Source: Bacteriovorax stolpii
GTDB lineage: Bacteria; Bdellovibrionota; Bacteriovoracia; Bacteriovoracales; Bacteriovoracaceae
Direction of reading: 5' to 3'
DNA length: 10,081 bases
Assembly (NCBI GenBank): GCA_945890905.1
Contig: CAMDDI010000115.1
Span: 1-10,081, forward strand
Of the stretch, positions 6,109-10,081 are shown piece after piece. A model generated the notes under the pieces. The model ran no database searches, had not been told where the DNA came from, and saw only the letters and a list, made by a program, of their open reading frames with translations. How positions within the stretch are numbered: the stretch's first letter is position 1; every line of letters begins with the position of its first letter. The translations under genes and the position numbers were made by a program.

Positions 6109-7141
6109 AAATATTCTTCTTCTTACAATCTTTATCAGCGGAATTGCTTTCAGGGTGGAAGCGACGACTTTGCCATTAAAAGTATATCTCATTCATAGCT
6201 ACCTTCCTGGACTTTGGTCAGAGCAGGCATATAAAGGTATCACTCAAGGCTTAAAATTTCACAATATTTTAAATTATGAAATCAAGCAATATGACTACAA
6301 TTACGTTCTTCAAAGGAAAGAGAAGAACATTCACCTAACAAGAATAAAAAATGAGATAAAGAATTTTTCTCCAAATTTAATCATAGTTTTCGATGACGAA
6401 GCTGCAGAGGATTTTATCCCTTCTCTAAATGCACTTAACATACCTATTGTTGCGTCGGGAATTAACAAAGAAATTGAAAACCAGTCATGGTTTTTGAAGG
6501 AAGGCGATCCAAAAAGAAATTTTACAGCGATTCTAGAACGCTACCCATTTGAAGGGCCATTAAAGCTTTTAAAGAAGATTCGCCCTTCTATTAGCAGAAT
6601 CTCAATTCTCACGACCCAAAATGACTCCTCCGATATTATTACTTCTCAAATCTTGGCAAAATTCAAGGAACACGGGAACAAGTATTCGAACATTAAACTC
6701 GATGAAGTTATTCAATCAAAAGAATGGGAAGTTTGGAAGAAAGCGATTAAATCTAAAAAAGGAAATAATGAAGCTTTCTGGATTCTCGTGCCTTGGGATG
6801 TCTACCAAAATGGCAAAGAAGTATCTATTAAAGATATTGGAACATTTTATCAAAAAGAAAGTAAAATTCCTGAAATTGGCATTGTTAACGCCTCTCAGTT
6901 GTTAGGGATGTTGCTATGCTTTTCTGTTAACTCTGAAGATCTCGCATTTGAAGCCATATCTGCTGCAATAACTGCAACCAATGAGGGGAAGAAGCTTAGA
7001 GATATTCCTTTTAAAAAAGTTAAGTCGGTTCGTGTCGTTATCAACAAAGAGAGAGCGGATCAGCTCAAATATACAATCCCAAATGAAATGCTCGACTTCG
7101 CAAAGTTAGAGAAAAAAATTCCTCTAGAATATTTAAGGTAA
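6101..7141 (+). CDS. Periplasmic substrate-binding-like protein paired with the sensor kinase
   Basis: The protein has 346 residues. A signal peptide (about 1-21, ending V-E-A) directs it to the periplasm. The mature start, KVYLIHSYLPGLWSEQAYKG, matches the 'HSY..g..W...  ..G' opening of the ABC-transporter substrate-binding (ABC_sub_bind, TrpX-like) fold. LIIVFDDEAAEDFIP (about 93-107) and NIPIVASGIN (about 113-122) look like the alternating strand/helix pattern of a two-lobed periplasmic binding protein, with a second lobe from about 160. No permease or ATPase gene is present, so transport is unlikely here. The next gene, one base downstream, is a membrane histidine kinase. Such a pair suggests that this protein binds a ligand and presents it to the kinase, as LuxP does for LuxQ. 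The start overlaps the phosphatase stop by 8 nt and lacks a good Shine-Dalgarno, which implies translational coupling. The ligand is unknown. Confidence 0.85.
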   Translation: MLRNILLLTIFISGIAFRVEATTLPLKVYLIHSYLPGLWSEQAYKGITQGLKFHNILNYEIKQYDYNYVLQRKEKNIHLTRIKNEIKNFSPNLIIVFDDEAAEDFIPSLNALNIPIVASGINKEIENQSWFLKEGDPKRNFTAILERYPFEGPLKLLKKIRPSISRISILTTQNDSSDIITSQILAKFKEHGNKYSNIKLDEVIQSKEWEVWKKAIKSKKGNNEAFWILVPWDVYQNGKEVSIKDIGTFYQKESKIPEIGIVNASQLLGMLLCFSVNSEDLAFEAISAAITATNEGKKLRDIPFKKVKSVRVVINKERADQLKYTIPNEMLDFAKLEKKIPLEYLR

Positions 7142-7142
7142 T

Positions 7143-9767
7143 ATGAAATTACGACTAATATTAATTTCAGGTATTCTGAGTATCGTTCCACTCATTTTAT
7201 TTCAAGCGTATTACTATTATTCCACTGAAAGTATTATTGTTGATGGTCTTAATAAATCGAACACAGTAGAGATAACAAATACGACAGAAGATATTAGCGA
7301 TAAGATAGAATCTGCTACAGGGACTTTATCTTTGCTTTCACAGCTTTCCCTCCCAAGGGTTTCACTTGAATTCTCGAGACCTGAAGCACTCAATGAACTT
7401 CTAGAAGCTTCTAATAAAAGGAGTGGTCTCTTTGATAAAATTATTGTTTTAGATTCAAGTTTCGAGTTTTTTGCCTCTAATGATGACGGTTCTGATATTT
7501 TTTCACTCATGGAAAATAATCAGCAAATTAAAGATATAGCTAAAGAAATGGCTTCCTCGAATGATGTTGAAATTGTTAGATCAATTGATGTTCCAAACTT
7601 AAATATTGTTAAATTCTATGTAGGCGCCAAAATAAAATCCGAAAGCAATGTAACAGTTGGCTATCTCGTGGGTAGTATTAATAACAAGATATTAAATAAT
7701 TCAATATCAAGACTTCGATCTCGGATACGATTATCTCAGAAGGATGGATTTCTAATACAGGCAACAAACAATCTCGATAAGCAAAACGGTCAATGCGCCC
7801 CGATTGAAATTGGTTTCAATAATAGTCTTAAATTATGCGTGGAGTATGTGAAGCCAGGTATGGTTCCTTGGCTTGGGAAAAATCTTATAATTCTTTTAAT
7901 TACGATTGTTATTTTGGGATTTATCTACGCTTTAATTTATCAATTCGTTATAGGCCGAATTTTAAGCCCACTTTATGAATTCCTTAAGAATTTAACCAAA
8001 ATAACGGAAGGGATTTTTGTTAAGCAACCTGAAGATAGTAGGTATTCAGAAATAAATTCTTTAATATCGGCGACAAATTCAATTGTTGATAAGTTAAGAA
8101 TCAATCAATCTCAGGAATTAGAAAAAGTCCGTATCGAAGCAGTGGCCAAAGTCGCAACTCAGGCCGCCCATGATATTAGGTCCCCTTTAGAAATGTTAAA
8201 AGGAATTAAAGAAGACTTAGCTCCTTTACCAGAAAACTCTCGTCGTAGAATTCAAATGAGTATTAATCGTATTGAGGAAATTACCTTTAATCTTCTCAAA
8301 ACCCATAAGCAAGGATCTGGATTAATTCAAGATTCAAGACCCGAGGAACTTCTTAGTTTGGTCTCAAGTGTATTAACGGAAAAGAAAATTGAATTTAGAA
8401 ACAGTGGTAATGTTGAAATTTTGGAACTTCTTGATTCAAATTCTTACGGTTTGTTTTCAAAAGTACAAAGAAGTGCAATTAAATCGATTATTTCTAATTT
8501 GATTAATAATGCGGCCGATTCTTTCAGTGGGCAATCTGGGAATATTTCAATTAGCTTAGTTTCAAATAAACAGTTTAATGAAATCAGGATTTCAGATAAT
8601 GGTCCTGGAATCTCTGCAGAGAACAAGAGACATATATTCGTGAAGGGCTTTACCACTAAAAAAACTGGCAATGGCCTTGGCTTATTCAATGCCAAACAGG
8701 ATATTGAGGCCGCTGGGGGAGAAATCTTGTTTGAGTCGGTAGAGGGGAAGGGGACTTCTTTTCTTATTTCTCTACCAAAGTCTGAGACACCCAGTTCGTT
8801 TGTCGGCTCTATAGACCCTCACAGATACGAGAGAATTATTATTTTGGATGATGACTTAGCATTTCATGAGGTTTGGAAAAAACGCTTTGAGGGTTTAGAG
8901 TCCAAGGTTGAGCATATTTACTCCGTAAAAGAGATGCTACAGAAGTACCAAGGTCTTCATCCTAAAATCCTTCTATTGAGCGATTTCGAGCTTATGGATA
9001 AGGATCTGGATGGTATCGACACCATTCTAAAGCTTAATCATGCCCAAAACAGCATTTTGGTCACTGCTAGGGATGAAGAACTTGAAGTTCAGTCACGCTG
9101 TCTTAAGGCCGGAATCAGGCTTTTGCCAAAGTCGCTCGTAAACTATGTGAAGGTAGAAACGGAGCTCTCCGAGTCTTCGAAGCATATAGATACTTCGAAG
9201 TTGGGAATTGCTTCTATGGTGGGGGAGGGAAATGCTGGTGGTGTTGCTCCAAAGCGCTTTGTTTCAAAGAGTCCTGATGTGGTGAAGTTTATAACGAATG
9301 GAGAAGGGGAGTCGGGCTCCGCCACCCCTGAGGCTTTGATGTTTGGTGTTATGGCAGGAACCCAAGATTCTCCGAGCGATGCGTACAAACAGTACGTAGA
9401 TGAGAAGGGGAGTCGCAGCGGTGACGAACCAGAACGACAAAATCCGAAGCCTCAAATAGTGTTGATTGATGATGATCGGTTGGTCCGTTTGAACTGGGCT
9501 TCACATTGTTCGAAGAAGGGTCTCCCCTTCTCTGCTTTTCCATCAATCGATGAATTCTTGAAATCAAATGGATCTTTTGGAAAAGAAAGTAAGATTTATA
9601 TCGATTCAAATCTAGGTGACGGAATACTTGGAGAAATTGAATCTGAGAAAATTTTTGCACTTGGATTTTTAAATCTTTATCTAGCGACTGGGTTTGAGAA
9701 AAATACAATCGTAAGACCGGCCTGGATTAAAGAGATTTTTTCGAAGAGTCCGCAAAATATTTCGTAA
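7143..9767 (+). CDS. Membrane hybrid histidine kinase with two C-terminal receiver domains
   Basis: A sensor kinase of 874 residues. A transmembrane helix (about 5-24) and a second (about 247-268) flank a periplasmic domain (about 28-245) that reads like a Cache domain (FDKIIVLDSSFEFFAS near 97-112) and carries Cys218/Cys232. A HAMP-like linker (about 270-325) follows. The kinase core has an H-box with His343 (AAHDIRSPLEML), N-box NLINNAADS (452-460), G1 DNGPGI (485-490) and G2 GNGLGL (509-514). Receiver 1 (about 563-670) is complete: Asp569-571, phospho-acceptor Asp614, Thr641, Lys663. A Gly/Ser/Pro-rich linker (about 675-770) leads to receiver 2 (about 771-868), which keeps Asp776-778, Asp821 and Thr849 but has Arg858-Pro where Lys-Pro is expected. 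AAGG lies 4 nt before the ATG. It has no HPt domain, so receiver 1 needs a partner in trans. The likely final target is the regulator at the operon head. Confidence 0.94.
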   Translation: MKLRLILISGILSIVPLILFQAYYYYSTESIIVDGLNKSNTVEITNTTEDISDKIESATGTLSLLSQLSLPRVSLEFSRPEALNELLEASNKRSGLFDKIIVLDSSFEFFASNDDGSDIFSLMENNQQIKDIAKEMASSNDVEIVRSIDVPNLNIVKFYVGAKIKSESNVTVGYLVGSINNKILNNSISRLRSRIRLSQKDGFLIQATNNLDKQNGQCAPIEIGFNNSLKLCVEYVKPGMVPWLGKNLIILLITIVILGFIYALIYQFVIGRILSPLYEFLKNLTKITEGIFVKQPEDSRYSEINSLISATNSIVDKLRINQSQELEKVRIEAVAKVATQAAHDIRSPLEMLKGIKEDLAPLPENSRRRIQMSINRIEEITFNLLKTHKQGSGLIQDSRPEELLSLVSSVLTEKKIEFRNSGNVEILELLDSNSYGLFSKVQRSAIKSIISNLINNAADSFSGQSGNISISLVSNKQFNEIRISDNGPGISAENKRHIFVKGFTTKKTGNGLGLFNAKQDIEAAGGEILFESVEGKGTSFLISLPKSETPSSFVGSIDPHRYERIIILDDDLAFHEVWKKRFEGLESKVEHIYSVKEMLQKYQGLHPKILLLSDFELMDKDLDGIDTILKLNHAQNSILVTARDEELEVQSRCLKAGIRLLPKSLVNYVKVETELSESSKHIDTSKLGIASMVGEGNAGGVAPKRFVSKSPDVVKFITNGEGESGSATPEALMFGVMAGTQDSPSDAYKQYVDEKGSRSGDEPERQNPKPQIVLIDDDRLVRLNWASHCSKKGLPFSAFPSIDEFLKSNGSFGKESKIYIDSNLGDGILGEIESEKIFALGFLNLYLATGFEKNTIVRPAWIKEIFSKSPQNIS

Positions 9768-9772
9768 AAATG

Positions 9773-9824
9773 TTCAGCACGATAAGCAAAATTATCGTGC
9801 TGAAGAGATATTTTTTTCTTTTTT
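9773..9824 (+). terminator. Intrinsic terminator of the signalling operon
   Basis: The perfect 13-bp arms TTCAGCACGATAA (9773-9785) and TTATCGTGCTGAA (9792-9804) surround a 6-nt GCAAAA loop. They are followed by GAGATA and a T-rich run (TTTTTTTCTTTTTT). The hairpin begins 6 nt after the kinase stop codon. Read on the minus strand it is followed by CATTTTTACG, so it could also terminate the tmRNA transcript arriving from the right. Confidence 0.92.
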
Positions 9825-9964
9825 GAATTCTTAATTTTGAGAGTTAATTATAAGAATAAACAACTATCGTTATAAATCGATACGAATCGCGATATTCAAA
9901 AACAGACCTAAAAAAGCTACTTCCCTTATAAAAATTCGAAATTTATGATGTCTTTTCAATATTT
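9825..9964. other. AT-rich spacer between kinase terminator and tmRNA
   Basis: I see no coding frame or convincing RNA here. An AT-only stem around TTCGAA (about 9935-9948) lies downstream of tmRNA on the minus strand and could be a weak terminator. Confidence 0.4.
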
Positions 9965-10081
9965 TGGTGGAGGTGGTGAGAATTGAACCCTTGTCCGTTC
10001 AATTTTCATTAGCTCTATTAATTTGGGAATACCTTATATGTGGTGGGTGAGGGCTTATCCTCCGGTATTCAAAGTCCCTTT
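9965..10081 (-). ncRNA. ssrA: tmRNA (transfer-messenger RNA), 3' part; 5' part outside window
   Basis: tmRNA rescues stalled ribosomes by acting as tRNA and as message for a degradation tag. The minus strand ends in GGACAAGGGTTCAATTC, then TCACCACCTCCACCA. This aligns base by base with the E. coli ssrA 3' end (T-loop TTCAA, acceptor strand, encoded CCA). Upstream, GAATACC (plus 10064-10070) and GGTATTC (plus 10027-10033) form a 7-bp helix enclosing GGAGG/CCTC elements, as in the last pseudoknot. The tag-encoding part, the alanine acceptor 5' strand and the promoter lie beyond the window. An oddity is that the T-stem AAGGG/CTCAC pairs at only three of five positions (one of them G-U). An ordinary tRNA is excluded because no anticodon arm precedes the T-arm. 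Confidence 0.88.

Noticed and set aside
9349..9708. Minus-strand 119-codon open frame inside the kinase gene
   Set aside because: It is antisense to the well-supported linker and second receiver domain, with no family resemblance or start signal.
9965..10081. Ordinary tRNA at the right edge
   Set aside because: The T-arm and CCA are present, but no variable loop or anticodon arm precedes them. The upstream pseudoknot helix fits tmRNA.
9768..10081. Integration (attachment) site or mobile element at the ssrA 3' end
   Set aside because: I found no integrase gene and no duplicate of the ssrA 3' end within the window.
1..10081. CRISPR arrays, insertion sequences or tandem repeats
   Set aside because: Reading both strands by eye, I saw no regularly spaced repeats, transposase motifs or long terminal inverted repeats.

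Overview
The window is AT-rich, densely packed bacterial DNA from a Gram-negative cell. It holds two divergent gene clusters and the 3' end of a tmRNA gene. Secreted and lipid-anchored proteins, a sigma-54 activator and histidine kinases of the 'AHDIRSPL' type would suit Bdellovibrio-and-like organisms (Bacteriovoracales/Bdellovibrionota). That placement is an impression from style and composition, not a demonstrated assignment.

Left cluster (1-3479, minus strand). Four genes read leftwards: a 539-residue exported coiled-coil protein, a 329-residue exported protein, a 140-residue (138 from the preferred start) short exported or membrane-anchored protein, and a probable lipoprotein that runs off the window. 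The last pair overlaps as ATGA. None belongs to a family I recognise. Every product carries an N-terminal export signal or hydrophobic anchor, so the cluster appears to build something in the cell envelope. A 10-bp perfect hairpin lies between the first two genes.

Control region (3480-3709). This 230-bp divergent spacer holds a strong match to a sigma-54 (-24/-12) promoter at 3538-3554. It faces the left cluster and would give a leader of about 48 nt. Small inverted repeats lie upstream of it as possible activator sites. A weak sigma-70-like promoter may serve the right cluster.

Right cluster (3710-9767, plus strand). Five tightly linked genes (spacings of -14, +1, -8 and +1 nt) encode an NtrC-type sigma-54-dependent response regulator, a 132-residue protein with a histidine-kinase-like 'HD' helix, a HAD-family phosphatase, a periplasmic substrate-binding-like protein, and a membrane hybrid histidine kinase with two C-terminal receiver domains. 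A perfect 13-bp hairpin with a U-tract ends the unit at 9773-9824.

Working model (inference). The periplasmic binding protein and the kinase's extracytoplasmic domain sense a ligand. Phosphate passes from kinase His343 to receiver Asp614, perhaps through the small HD protein, to Asp50 of the activator. The activator then switches on the sigma-54 promoter of the neighbouring envelope-protein operon. If so, this is a self-contained locus of sensor, relay, activator and secreted-protein operon. The output proteins are the unexplained part.

Right edge (9965-10081, minus strand). This is the 3' part of ssrA (tmRNA), with an encoded CCA end, T-arm and a pseudoknot helix. Its tag-peptide region lies outside the window.
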